This document shows positions 12,501 to 24,860 of a stretch of 64,000 nucleotides of DNA, piece after piece. The number at the start of each line of letters is the position of its first letter. Position 1 is the stretch's first letter. The notes under the pieces are model-generated. The model ran no database searches. It saw only the letters and a list, made by a program, of their open reading frames with translations, and was not told the origin of the DNA. The stretch spans positions 21,797,585 to 21,861,584 of the forward strand of contig CM060965.1 of assembly GCA_030765045.1 (NCBI GenBank). Direction: 5' to 3'. Origin of the DNA: Tenodera sinensis (lineage: Eukaryota; Arthropoda; Insecta; Mantodea; Mantidae). Both the position numbers and the translations under genes were made by a program.

Positions 12501-13194
12501 TCTAAGGTTTCCAAGCATGTCTTAACAATGCTCCAAGGTCAGAATAGTAGAAAAACCTTACAAAACAAACAGTCCTTTTAAAATATGAAATTTTGGACAT
12601 CCTATTTAATTTTTATTGAAAATATGTAACCAGAACATGTGTATTGACTTTTCTGTTCAGTTATTCTCGTGTCAGACCTTGTGATCTTCGACCCTTTAAG
12701 CCTCACAAGCAACCCTGTGAGATGCTGAGATCTTTTTATGGGTATTTATCATATAAAGCAATTTCATATATCATATATATCAACTCTACAGACTGAAAAA
12801 AAAAGAAAATTGATGTCAAATATTTAGGGAACATGCTCCTAAAAACAAAATGCTAGATGGAAAAATAATTTATGTGAACAAGTTTCTGAAAATAGTTCCT
12901 TCTTGTGTTCATGGCTGATATATGCTCAACAAACTTTCATTTTATTGACAATTTTCTCGAAAATAGGCCATGCCATTTGTTTTATTTGACTATTTATTAT
13001 TTGTTCTGGAGAAAGGGAGTAGAAGAAAATCTGTCCCACTTTACGCTTATGTAGCTTTAATTATGATTAGTCGTAACTGGAAGTACTGTAGGAACAGGAC
13101 AAATATCAAATTATAAAAGCTAAACACATTTAATTCAGAATGAAAAGGCCTGTATAGGTATTCTCATAAAATGTAAGATATGCGTTTTATTAGT

Positions 13195-13663
13195 CGTATG
13201 AATATTTTAAACACTTGCTGTTTCAATCAAAAAATGTCGGTCTGGGTGGCTCAGTTGGTTAGACGCTGGCCTACTGATCCCAAGGTCGCGGGTTCAAACC
13301 CGGCCCAGGTCGATGGTTTTTAAGTGTGCTTAAAAACGACAGCTCCATGTTAGTAGATTTACTGGCATGTAAAAGAACTCCTGCGGGACAAAATTCCGGC
13401 ACACCGGCGACGCTGATGTGATCCTGGCAATTGACAGCGTCGTTAAATAACAAAATAATAATAATAATAATTTCAATCAAAATCATTGTGGTGTTCTTGA
13501 AAAAAAAAAAAAAAAAGTCTTCCTTGTAGAGGGTAGTTTGGTGCTGGGGTATTTTATTTTTAAATTCTTCGTATGTCATTCTTGGAAAATACAGAATTTA
13601 AATACCAACTTTGGTTTGCATCCGACTTCGGCTTTGTTGTTCACACACCCACACACGACTTTT
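13195..13663 (-). repeat. 0.84-kb repeat, partial copy (-), split by a SINE
   Basis: Minus-oriented blocks (TTTCAATCAAAATCATTG, AAATACCAACTTTGGTTT, ACTTCGGCTTTG) are interrupted by the SINE at 13233-13470. The copy abuts a plus-oriented copy at 13664, making an inverted pair. Confidence 0.7.
13233..13470 (+). repeat. tRNA-derived SINE, family A, with target duplication
   Basis: The head carries Pol III boxes: box A TGGCTCAGTTGG (13247-13258) and box B GGTTCAAACCC (13291-13301). The body includes GTAAAAGAACTCCTGCGG and ends GCGTCGTTAAATAACAAAAT(AAT)n. The insertion is bounded by TTTCAATCAAAA at 13221-13232 and 13471-13482, a perfect 12-bp duplication. From memory it resembles the Talua SINE of termites and related sequences in cockroaches. 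That likeness is the main taxonomic hint in the window. Confidence 0.9.
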
Positions 13664-14517
13664 TACGTTCTCTACTGGTAAGTAGGGGAAGAATTGTATT
13701 CCACCCAAAAATTCGATGTCGAGATTTCACCGGAAATAATGTTTTGAGCCCCCTGAATCCAAAAAAAAGCATTTTTAGAAAAAAGTCCGTATGTGTGTGT
13801 CCGTGTGTCTGTCAGTCTGTGGACAGCATAACTCAAAAACGAAAAGTCGGTTAGAAACCAAAGTTGGTATTAGAGTTTAATGTCTTTCAAGGATGCGACA
13901 CGAAGATTTTAAAGTAAATAGCCCCACGCTAAACTACCCTTTACATGGAAAATTTTTCAAAAATTTTGATTTTCTTGAAAATGGCTCTAACGATTTTCAT
14001 TAAAATGTCATATGTTTGAGATATTTTTATGACAAATGAAATGTATATCTTGAATTTTCTGGCTATAGCCCCTGTAGTCGTATTTACTCTGGACGACTTT
14101 TGCATAACTGGTAAACTGTTAGAGATAGACAAAATCATACTATACAAAAAATGTAGATCTTGTTAAAATATACAATTTATGTCTCAATAAATGTTCTTGT
14201 AGGGTGAACCATTTCGGAGATATTCCTTGTTATGTGTGTCAATTTCGGTAAACAAAATTTTTTCCGAAATGGAACATCGTTGTTCATTTGTTATATGTTA
14301 AGTGTGCAAAGAGAAGGGAATCTCAAAGCTTTAAAAGATTTGACTATCGCACAAAGCCTACTGTATTCTAATATTCCCCTTGTACCCACAAGGAAATAAC
14401 CAATAGGATAATTTGTACAAATGTTTATCTTAACTAACACGAAGAAGATATAGGAATAAGAGTTTGTAAGAATGGTTAGTTCAAGGGTAGAGAAAGTCAT
14501 GTGAGTGCAACATCAGA
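13664..14517 (+). repeat. 0.84-kb repeat, near full-length copy (+)
   Basis: This copy runs from the hairpin end (TTCTCTACTGGTAAGTAGGGG) to CAACATCAGA. It is one of the best-preserved copies and contains the recurrent minus-strand frame of about 70 codons (14291-14500). Confidence 0.85.
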
Positions 14518-16001
14518 TTTTTGTGAAAATGCTTCTTTGAGTTCAGCGATTTCAAAACAGATATTTTGGTAAAATAACGTCATGTTTTGGGAACCATGCC
14601 TCGAGGCTTAGTAGGTGTGCGGTAGAGAAGTAACCTCCCCCCCCCCCCAAAAAAAAAGGACCGTTTCGGTTTCTTTGTTATATTCTTGGCAGCCAACGTT
14701 CACGATATCCTTAACTTCCAGTTTAAAAAAATACTGTATATTTCCCTCTACTTAAAATGAGCACACAATATTACTTTATTTTAGATAAACGTGTTTTTAG
14801 TAGGAAATATAGAAGTGTTAATGCAAAGGAAAATATTCACAAAGATGACAGCAGTGTAAAGTGATCGAGGATACATAAGGGTGATCACTGCATTGCAAAT
14901 AAAGGAATCTATGTCTAACGACAGTGAAAGTAAAAGAAACGACTCAAAGTCTGTTATTGCGCAATGCAATAATCGTCGCCAAAGTTTGAAGTAGCTAAAG
15001 TGAAACCTGACTCAAACTGGCTTCCAGAATTATTCAGTTTTCAGGTTAGAGATAGTTGAAACGGTAGCCAAAAGTAAAGAGATTAATTTCATCTGGACCC
15101 GAAAGTTTGGGCAACAACAAACAGGTCCAGCTGTCTTAGTAGTCATATTTCAAGGTGATAATGGCGGCGGTGAAAAGGAAATGTTCAGATCATGGAGGAG
15201 GAGGAGAAAATTAGCAACGTGTAGTTTCTGCGTGATAAACATCTCAAAGAAATTCGCGATAGCAGCTAATCTAAAACTCTTCTTTGCATGCCTATCCCGG
15301 CCTCCTACTGTTCATTTCTTAAATGGTTATCGAACTACAGTTGCATAGATAATAAATCATAGATGAAAGATATTGTCAACTACACTTGGAGTGAATTTTA
15401 TCTTTGTATTCTCTTTGCAAACATTGCTTGACATCTATTAATACGTGTTAGATCATGCTGATAGTGAAAAACAACAGAAAGAACAAGGAACTATAAAACA
15501 AGTTTTAATTACCATAGGTATCAGGTGTACAAAGAAACACAAATAAGGGCAACACGAGCTAAGAGCTGTCTAGTGAATTTCTAGTGATTTTCATTCTTCC
15601 AACAGTAAACAAAAGCTGCATTACGCCGCTTCAAAATCAAACAAATGAGCATAGTGTTGCTAAAGTCGCGCCTAACACATGCCGGGTGGAAGGGAAGTCA
15701 TTAGATCATTGCATTAATTTAAACCAGTGACAGATCTCGGTATTTGGAATACATTTTGTATCTTATGTTTTGGTCTCTGACCATTTCCTTCGGAGATATT
15801 TTAGTTTTTTTTTTCCTCGAAAACCATAGACAGACAAGTTGGCAATACTGCTGTGTGGGTGTCACTTTCACTAGATCAGTACATAAACAAACACCTCACG
15901 GCGTGTATCGTGAATGTAAACAAACACATACCGTGTCCCTCCGTTTTCACTGTGCGTGTGTAGACCAATCAGAATTGTTACCTCCCAAAGCATTATACCA
16001 C
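14518..16001. other. Gene-free stretch
   Basis: A poly-C/poly-A junction lies at about 14637-14660. Otherwise I see no coding, RNA or repeat signal. Confidence 0.45.
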
Positions 16002-16013
16002 CGTGCGTCGTGT

Positions 16014-16168
16014 CGGTCTGGGTGTCTCAGCTGGTTAGATGTTGGCCCACGGATCCCAAGATCGCGGTTCAAATCCGGTGCAGACCGGTGGTTTTCAAGT
16101 GTGCTTAAAAACCATCCTGACAATTGACAACGTCGTTAAACAACAAAATATTTATTATTTTATTTTTT
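16014..16168 (+). repeat. tRNA-derived SINE, family A (short copy)
   Basis: The head CGGTCTGGGTGTCTCAGCTG with box B GGTTCAAATCC is followed by the family tail ATTGACAACGTCGTTAAACA; the middle of the body is deleted. The perfect flanking duplication CGTGCGTCGTGT (16002-16013 and 16169-16180) marks a fairly recent insertion. Confidence 0.9.
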
Positions 16169-16752
16169 CGTGCGTCGTGTTTGCAAGCGACCGAGCTGTT
16201 TAAATTCAGAAGCCGGTTCGGATCCCTGACCCACCTCAACACAACGTTGCCGAGTTACTTCACGCCTGAGAAAGCTACTCGGAATATTCCTTTAATTATT
16301 TTAAGTGAGTAATTATTTCGAAACCATGTGGGATGTCCATAATTATTACCGAAACTATACCAGAAATAAGTTACTCTACGCATCTTACAAGTAACAAACT
16401 GTTATCTTCGTACATTTTTGTGGAATTACGCATCCAATTTGGAATAAAAACCATTTAGTTTTTCGAAATCAGCTGATCAAAGAACAAAATGCTATTAGAC
16501 TGTTTTGTTTGTAAGCTTCTATGAAGCACCTATTAGAAGGAATGCAATAAGTTCCCTTCCATCCTGTATTTACTTAATCCTTATCACCGTAATGCATTAT
16601 CAGATACAAAACGTGTGATTAGGCAAATTAAAAGAATGAATGTGGATATCATTTGATATAAAATGTAAATAGTTTGTTATTCTTAGAGCATTACTTACAA
16701 AGTGCGTAGACATTCCCAACAAAATATCATGACAGAGTGCTTATTGTTAAAA

Positions 16753-17253
16753 AGACGTTTCCATGGGGAATTCAAATCGATTTGAGTTCTCATTCCGGAT
16801 TGAATACTGCATGAAAACGCGGATTCAGATCGAACTGAATTCTTGGATCCGATCCTCTTAGAATTGGGGTTGGATCGAAATTTTGTTGCATGGAAACACT
16901 TATCGGATTTATATCGATTTGAATCCGCCAAAGATGCCAACTTCCACTGTACTCGTAACAGCTGCAAACTAATTTCGTTTTCTTTGCGAAAGTTGTGTAA
17001 TAAAACACAACAGAGCCACGTTTATTGTTTCTATAATCCCGCAATATATTCTTATCAAAACCTTCACTAACCTCAAAACCTAATCAAAATACACAGAAAA
17101 CAATTTTTTACAGGTTCGCCAACATAAGGCAAATGACCAACATAGAGGCCTGAGTTATTCGTGCTTGAACCTTGACTGAATTCAACATGAAAACTCGGAT
17201 CATATTGAAAGAGATTGAACTCAAATCGATTTCAATTCATCGTGGAAACGTAG
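16753..17253. mobile_element. MITE, CTACGTTTCC family (copy 1)
   Basis: The long terminal inverted repeats read ACGTTTCCATGGGGAATTCA on the left and, complementing the right end, ACGTTTCCACGATGAATTGA, then both continue with AAATCGATTTGAGTTC. A second full copy with the same interior lies at 44089-44608. No transposase is encoded. The superfamily is not assigned. Confidence 0.75.
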
Positions 17254-18058
17254 GGTATAAAACATGCTGTTTCGGAATCAATTATTGAGTTGAGAAGCAG
17301 GCTGTCACTTATATCACTTGTGCAAAACTTTTAGCAGGCGTTAATTAATTACTTTTCTGGTGATTATTTGCAGAAACACATATACGATATGATCCATCCA
17401 AATTTGGTTACCATCCATTTAGTAGTTATTGTGGAACTACAATGTATGGTGGTGTCATGTGTTTGTTTAGTTTAGCTTCCTAATGAGACCCCAGGACCCT
17501 CAGTGTCAACCACAAATATCAGTTTGTAATGAGCAGAGACAGGAACTATATGCCCTTATAATCCCTTTAATATGCATGCATTTATGCAGTGAAAACTTCC
17601 AAAAAATGCACATAAATATGCCCATATAAAATATTCAAACATTATTAAGACAAAAGAAATCAAGATTTAAGTCAATGTTTAAGAATCTGAAAATTAAAAC
17701 ATTGCAAAATCAAACTTATGATTTAACTTGGCAAAATTTATCATTTATATTAAAGGATCAGAATATATTTTTTTTATATAAGAAAAAATAAAAACTGTGA
17801 GTACTAACATTTAGTTCTCCTCTGTTTCAACTTATTTTGTTGCAGTTTACGATCACCAAATGTTTTACATTTTGCATTGTTAGCCGCCTACTCTTGCTCC
17901 TTAAGATATCCTTATATCGGGGAAAAGCTTCTCTCCACCACACAGGGTGTTAGAGGTGCATACACAAAAGCTGGTATTTGATTAACTCTGAGTGACTTTT
18001 CACTAGACTGTTGGGAACGTTTCCCTCTTAAGATTTCTTCAATCTCACACAGCAGTTC

Positions 18059-18314
18059 AGAGTTTTAATTTTTTGGCGGAGTGCGATATCAATTTGAGGA
18101 TTTAAAATTTTTTAATTATCTGTTTCTGCTTTTGGACATATTTATCACCTTGTTTCGTGTCTGGCTATGGCCACTGCTTTTTACCTTTGTATATTTTGTT
18201 GTTTCTAGTATTTTTATTTTTTGAGTGAAATTTATACCTGGCTATTATCATGAATCTTTTGGGGGCGCTGATGACCTAGAAGTTGAGCGCCCTTAAACCA
18301 AATCCAATCACAAC
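18059..18314 (+). mobile_element. 5'-truncated retroelement end inside hAT 3
   Basis: The insert is bounded by CACACAGCAGTTC at 18046-18058 and 18315-18327 (13 bp, perfect). It ends GTTGAGCGCCCTTAAACCAA, a 3' end also seen in shorter form at 27730-27786 (GGGCCCTTAAACCCCA), so both are truncated copies of the same retroelement type. No protein is encoded. Confidence 0.75.
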
Positions 18315-18398
18315 CACACAGCAGTTCGTATCCTGTATTTTTGAAAGAATGCTTTTTCCTTCACTACATTGCCAGTGGTTCCAGGTACTGAATTCAGT

Positions 18399-19100
18399 TT
18401 ACAGATTGTGGTTTTCAATCCACTTAACGATTGGGTCAAAATACTGTTGTTGGTTTCCAAACAAGTTATGGCAGTTGGAAGATGAGAGAAGTGTGCAGAG
18501 CATAGGAAAGGTTACTTTTACCTCTGGGTTCTTTAATATATATTGGGCAATTTTAATTGATTCAGAATTTTTAGTATCAAATGTACTCACTATATTCTTG
18601 ACTGTTTCCAAATGTTCGGTGTAATAGAGAACTACACATAACCATGTTTCCAACACGTTATTATTAGGTTCTGGTGGAAGTGGAACACTCATTGCTTGTT
18701 TTCTATAGGGTACTTCAAAAATACTTCCTTTACAGAAGACACCAGTATATCTACAAGTGGAAAATTTGTACGAATTGTTTCCACAACCCGATGTGAACTA
18801 TATGCAAGACAAGTCAAACGTATCATATACCTATTAGAAAATATAACTTTCAGAGCAGTGCCAACTTTTATCATGTAACTCGCAGCAGTTACAAAGAGTA
18901 ATAAATACACTCTCATACTGAATACCATCAGGCCATAGAAAGTTCAACGAATCAGTTACAAATTTGGATATGGAAGAACTATTTGTAGCATCAAGTTGTT
19001 CTATTGCAAGGATAAATGGGGTGGTTGATTCGTTTTTATTGAGAGACCCAACAAAATTTGTAATAAACACCCACACAAAATTATCTCCAATCTGTGCTCT
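18399..19100 (-). pseudogene. hAT transposase, central part, frameshifted
   Basis: Three minus-strand frames in series read as one hAT transposase core. The 19076-18834 frame has FVTDSLNFLWPDGIQYESV. The 18928-18689 frame has MIKVGTALKV, RLTCLAYSSHRVVETIR and VKEVFLKYP. The 18692-18399 frame has LETWLCVVLYYTEHLETVK. This is the same order as in the related remnants at 11050 and 48300-49300. Two frameshifts and lost start and stop signals make it non-functional. Confidence 0.8.
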
Positions 19101-19362
19101 AATATTTTTAATTGTGAGAATGTAACACCTCTTCCTATAATTCTGTCCCTAGTAATGAGATTTCTCGTCGATACAGCCGAGTGACTTCCATGTTGTCGCA
19201 TTCGGGCTGTCTCGTCACTATTTGTCGGGAAAATCTCATTGGGAAGAAATAGCAGCTTAAGTAACTTCAGTATAACCTTGTTTACTTTCATTAACCAACA
19301 TACACAAAACTGCTTAGAAAACACAAGAAAGCCAAGAAGAATGAAGAATGAAGGGTGGAAGG

Positions 19363-20232
<870 letters not shown>

Positions 20233-20389
20233 ACTACATAATCGATGGCAGAGAAAACATCAACGAATATTCTATGAAGTAGCCGTGAGGCCGTAAAAAC
20301 TAAAGTAATTATTCTTATGTTGGCAATGTTCAAGCCACTACGATGATCGTTGACAAAGATATAACTGCAAGGATGTAAAAGTGCAAAAG

Positions 20390-20391
<2 letters not shown>

Positions 20392-20481
<90 letters not shown>
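20392..20481. repeat. (CA)n microsatellite
   Basis: Ninety bases of CA with a single CATA interruption. Confidence 0.98.
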
Positions 20482-20483
<2 letters not shown>

Positions 20484-21782
20484 TAATGTAATATATTAAG
20501 ACTGCTATTGGATACCTCCAATACCCATACCCATAAAGAAGAAACAGCAAAACTTACTTCACTCAGAGATTTTCATATTGATTTCGCTGCAACTTCTAGT
20601 GTTGCATAAAATACCAACTAAACAAATAAATAAATGTAACCTGTGAATCATAGCGTTCGAGGCAGGAGCGGTTGTCTTTATTAGATTTTTGTTCTGTTTG
20701 CTTATCATTCCTCCGTGGATTAGCGGCTAACCGTTGGCCGTAGCATCATTGTGATCTATATATACCGGCCTTCAGATTTATTAGGCCTTTCACGCCAGTC
20801 AATCGTCTGCTCATGACTAAGTACTTTGAAGCGAATTTATCACCAGTGCCGCTAGCAGAGAACTAGTGAAAGATGAGTGAAAGGGGTGGATGTCAAGTCA
20901 CCTTAGTGAAATAGTATCTGTATCATAGCTCTCCAGTATTTCCATTGGAACTTCTTTCGCATGCGTCTAGTACACTTGCAATCTCGTCATGTATACAAAC
21001 AGATAGTTAACTCCAATATAATTGGGAAGCTTTGTAGCATAGAGCCTCCTCAACTTTAGTGACACAACTTTTTCATTACAAAAAAGTTGTCCACACTCTT
21101 TACATTAGTAAACTGATCTACACAGAATAAAGAAAACAACACACGAAAACAAAACGACATTGGAATGAAAACTGCAAAACAGTTCAAACATCATATGAGT
21201 ACATGAAAATTTAATAATGATGACTCGATGCGGAAAAACAATTCACACAAGGGCAATATCGTAAATATAGACTCCTGCTCGTATCCTTCGAGTTTGGAAA
21301 TAGCGTCGTTCAATCATGCAAATTCTGTGATCGGCAGTCACTTCCATCTCGCTTGCAAAGAACACAAAAATATCCTAGTGAAAAGAAGTTTTGCACCGTT
21401 GCAGTACATCAACATGTTTACGAATTCAGAAACGCGAGGTTCACTTCAGCACTTCCCCTTTGAGACAAGGGGCTTGCTGAACTAATGATGTCAGTCAATT
21501 AAATTGGGTAAATCTGAAGACCCATATATTGCTTGAAAAATATAGTCAACTGTTGTTTTTATGGGTCATTGTGAATTCTATAACATCATAGGAGAAATGG
21601 GATATGTTAGTTACTACAAATTTGTAGGTTGGTGAAGCGTTCTAAGTAATCTCAATGTATGATGGTGTGGTCAAACATTTTATCTTTGTTCTTCGTTTAA
21701 GGTTATAACACTGTCAAACATGTAGGCACTAAGTCCTTGGTAAAAAATGTTTATAATGCGTATGTCAAGTTACAATTTGGAA
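20482..21782. other. No feature recognised
   Basis: No coding, RNA or repeat signal that I can support. Frames are short and without domains. Confidence 0.45.
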
Positions 21783-21785
21783 TAA

Positions 21786-22385
21786 AGGCTGGTTCACAGT
21801 CGCCGACAACTCAACCAGAACGAGAGACTTGAAATACAGTATTCAAACGGGAGTGTTCACAACCACGATAACCCTTCCCGGGCCCCGGGAACCACAAGCA
21901 AGACTTGGCCGAGATTCAACTTAGGTGCTGCCGTTACCGGGCACGGCATATTAGATCCATCAAGTGCATATTAAAGACTTCTTTTTCCTCCAAGGTAGAA
22001 GTTCTTCAAGGTGCCGTGACGTAAACGGCCCGGCCGCTAGAACTCTCGCTAGTCGCAACTCTGGGAAAATCAAACCGGAAAGAATTTTTATATAACAATT
22101 AAGAACAAATAATTTTAATAAGCGCTGGGACGCTAAAAGACTGACGTTTTCTGGTTTCTGGGAATCGGACATATGCAAGAGCTTCGCGTTTAGATCTTCG
22201 CTTTATCGAAATGTGACATTGGTTAACCTTGGCTGATTGGAGAGCAAGTTAAAATTTTTTCATTGGTCAACCCATCCCAATGCGCAATATCCACTATATA
22301 TTCCTGTTGCTGTTAGCGGGTTGTTGTGAACCAAAATTGTTCATGCTATTCCCGTTGTCGTTACCGGGTGGTCGTGAACCAGCCT
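21786..22385. mobile_element. 600-bp MITE, PIF/Harbinger-like ends
   Basis: The ends AGGCTGGTTCACA and (complement of the right end) AGGCTGGTTCACG are inverted repeats. TAA flanks both sides (21783-21785 and 22386-22388), the 3-bp target duplication typical of PIF/Harbinger. No transposase is encoded. A lone end of the same type (AAGGCTGGTTCACA) lies near 54507 in an RpL4 intron. Confidence 0.7.
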
Positions 22386-22737
22386 TAACGTCTTTATCAA
22401 GAAACGGCATTCCTATTTCACTCTCAGCAGTAACAAACTGCTTACAGATTAAACTCACACGCTACACACTGATCATAGTCAACAGGCAGCCAACTTTATC
22501 ACCAAGGAAGTATGATTTAATGTCTGTCAAGACTCAGGATAATGTATTACATGAATGTTATTGATACACACGAGAGTGAAGAAACAAAGTAGGTACTTTC
22601 CACTAGAAATGTGGTATTTTTCTAGACTGCCTGTGAAGTTTTCCAAGCAGACCTTAAAGCTAATTTGTATGGCCACATTTTTAGAGCATACAAAACACGC
22701 AGTCAGCAGTGCAGCAAATGCCTCATTTGGAAAAAAA

Positions 22738-23568
22738 TCTGATGTGTTTCACTCACATGACTTTCTCTACTCTTGTACTAACCATTCTTACAAACTCTTA
22801 TTCCTATATCTTCTTCGTGTTAGTTGAGATAAACATTCGCAGAAATTATCCTTTGCTTATTTCCTTGTAGGTACAAGGGGAATACGAGAATAAAGCTCTG
22901 AGATTCTGTTCTCTTTGCACGGTTAACATATAAAAAATGAACAGCAATGCTGCATTTAACGGAAGTTTTCCGAAACTGACGCAAATAACAAGGAATATCT
23001 CCGAAATGGTTCACTCTACAAAAAGATTTATTCGGAGATAAATTGTGTGTTTTAGCGAGATCTACATTTTTGTATGGTAAGATTTTGTCTATATCTTACG
23101 GTTTATGAGTTATTCAAAAGTCATCCAGAGTAAACACGACTACATAGGTTATAGCCAGAAAATTCAAAACATACATTTCATCTGTCATAAGTCTTAGACA
23201 TATCTTAGACATATCTATCTTAGACAGATGTCATTTTAATGAAAATAAAAATTCTTTTAAATTTTCAAAACTTTTCCATGTAAATGGTTGTTTAGGGTGG
23301 AGGAATTTTCTTCAAAATCTTCCTGTCGCATCATTAAAAGATGTTAAACTTATATATCAACTTTGGTTTTTAACCGGCTTTTCGTTTTTGAGTTGTCTAT
23401 GCTGTCCACAGACTGACACACATACACACACGCGCGCGCGCCTGCGGACCTCTCTCTAAAACTGTTTTAGGGAGTCTCAAAACATGTATTTCTGTTGAAA
23501 TCTCGATATCGAATTTTTGGGTTAGTACAATATCTCCCCTACTTACTATACGTAGTAGAGAAAGTAAA
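22738..23568 (-). repeat. 0.84-kb repeat, near full-length copy (-)
   Basis: This copy starts TCTGATGTGTTTCACTCACA after a run of As and ends in the hairpin CCTACTTACTATACGTAGTAG plus AGAAAGTAAAAA. With 7345-8188 it fixes both ends of the family. A CG/CA tract lies near 23415. Confidence 0.85.
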
Positions 23569-23689
23569 AATAATGAGACATAAGAGTTATTTGGGGTAAG
23601 GAAGATTTTACCTTGCGTGCTTAAAGGTTGCCTGACTTAAGTGTGAAATTTTGAATTTATTGGACATTTCTATAGACGCACGAGTAGCT

Positions 23690-23815
23690 AGCTGTCTCTA
23701 AGAATGATTCCTTTTTTATTCAGGGGATTTAAAACAAGTATTTCCAGTGAAATCTCGATGTATGATCCTTGGATCGAATGCCGTACAATGGGCAGGTAAG
23801 TGGTAGACAAAGCAA
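23690..23815 (-). repeat. 0.84-kb repeat, end fragment
   Basis: Only the hairpin-side part remains (TCCAGTGAAATCTCGATGTA, then GGCAGGTAAGTGGTAGA). Confidence 0.55.
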
Positions 23816-24234
23816 AAACATTAAATATGTTATAATGATTGATGCAGCTGTGTTTACATAAATCATGGAGAAAGAAGATAAAAAACTAGAGGTTCAAAGT
23901 AGAAAAATTATATTCCGTTGGCGCCAGAAAGACTAAACTGGTCATAAAATCAGAGAATAACCAAAAGAAGCAAGAGGAAAAGCAATGGGGTTACACGCAC
24001 AATGAAAAAAGCAAGTCACAATAAACTAAATCTTACGACGTATACACGAGTTCACAAATTATATGTAGAGAGAATAGTGTACAAATTACGGCCCCAGCAT
24101 TTAACTTGGAGCGACTGAAAAGAATAAAAAACGTAAGGGACGCAGTAAAATAAACAAATAAAGGAAGAATACTATAGGCGATTGCGTCAGATGAGCCAGG
24201 AGAATGTTTCACGCCTTAAATGGCACAAAACACG

Positions 24235-24254
24235 CACGCACGCACGCACACACA

Positions 24255-24301
<47 letters not shown>

Positions 24302-24302
24302 C
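24235..24302. repeat. (CA)n microsatellite
   Basis: CA repeats preceded by GCAC units and containing two CATA interruptions. Confidence 0.95.
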
Positions 24303-24738
24303 CGCCACTTTCAAATCGTTCCATTCTCCGGATCGCCAATATATGTACCTTCATGAGCATTGTATTAATTCACCTGTCAGACCTTTTCAGGTCGCTCCGG
24401 CCGACACCAGCCTTCTAAAAAATGGACCCATAAAAATTCGAAACAAAAAGATAAACACGATCATTGCGGCCAGACGGCGGGAGGAAAAGGTGTAATGAGT
24501 TCTATGACGCTTCAAGTTTCTTCTTTTGTTTTGCTCTTTCATTTGAGATCGTGTTCCTGTTTTTGTTTGCAAAGCAAGTTTGATGGCAGACGCTTTTGAC
24601 TCGTTAAAGATCTAGAAATGCTACTAAATTCTGAATGTTTCAATGTCCTTCATATGCTTATTTGTAACGTATTAATTAATATTCTATCCACATATTGTTC
24701 ACTTTTATATAAATTAAATAGAAAATTAACTGTATTCA

Positions 24739-24860
24739 TGCTCTAGTTGTTAGCATGCTGGACTATAAATTCAGAAGTCATGGTTTCGTTTCCCGGCTAT
24801 AGTTTAGAAGTTCTTTTTAGTCTAAGATTATTGTCTATCTTCATAAATTCTGGACGTAAG
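24739..24860 (+). repeat. tRNA-derived SINE, family D-like
   Basis: A box-A-like segment (TAGTTGTTAGCATGCTGG) and a box-B-like segment (GGTTTCGTTTCCC, 24782-24794) precede a body resembling the minus-strand tract at 1018-1143 (TTTTTAGTCTAAGATTATT). It is degenerate and not a functional tRNA. Confidence 0.45.

Larger units (their letters stand above)
17534..19151 (-). mobile_element. hAT element 3, with perfect 8-bp target duplication and nested retro-insert
   Basis: GTAATGAG flanks the element at 17526-17533 and 19152-19159. The left end (CAGAGACAGGAACTATATGC) pairs with the complement of the right end (TAGGGACAGAATTATAGG). The left end also aligns with the right end of hAT element 1 (shared TATGCATGCA and TATGC spacing), so both belong to one family. 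A 256-bp retroelement end is nested at 18059-18314. The transposase remnant is on the minus strand. Confidence 0.8.

Noticed and set aside
13247..13301. Functional tRNA gene
   Set aside because: Boxes A and B are present, but the tract continues into a SINE body with target duplications; no T-run terminator or full cloverleaf.
16695..17070. Overlapping frames of 75-90 codons
   Set aside because: They lie in the non-coding MITE; the second MITE copy does not keep the frames.
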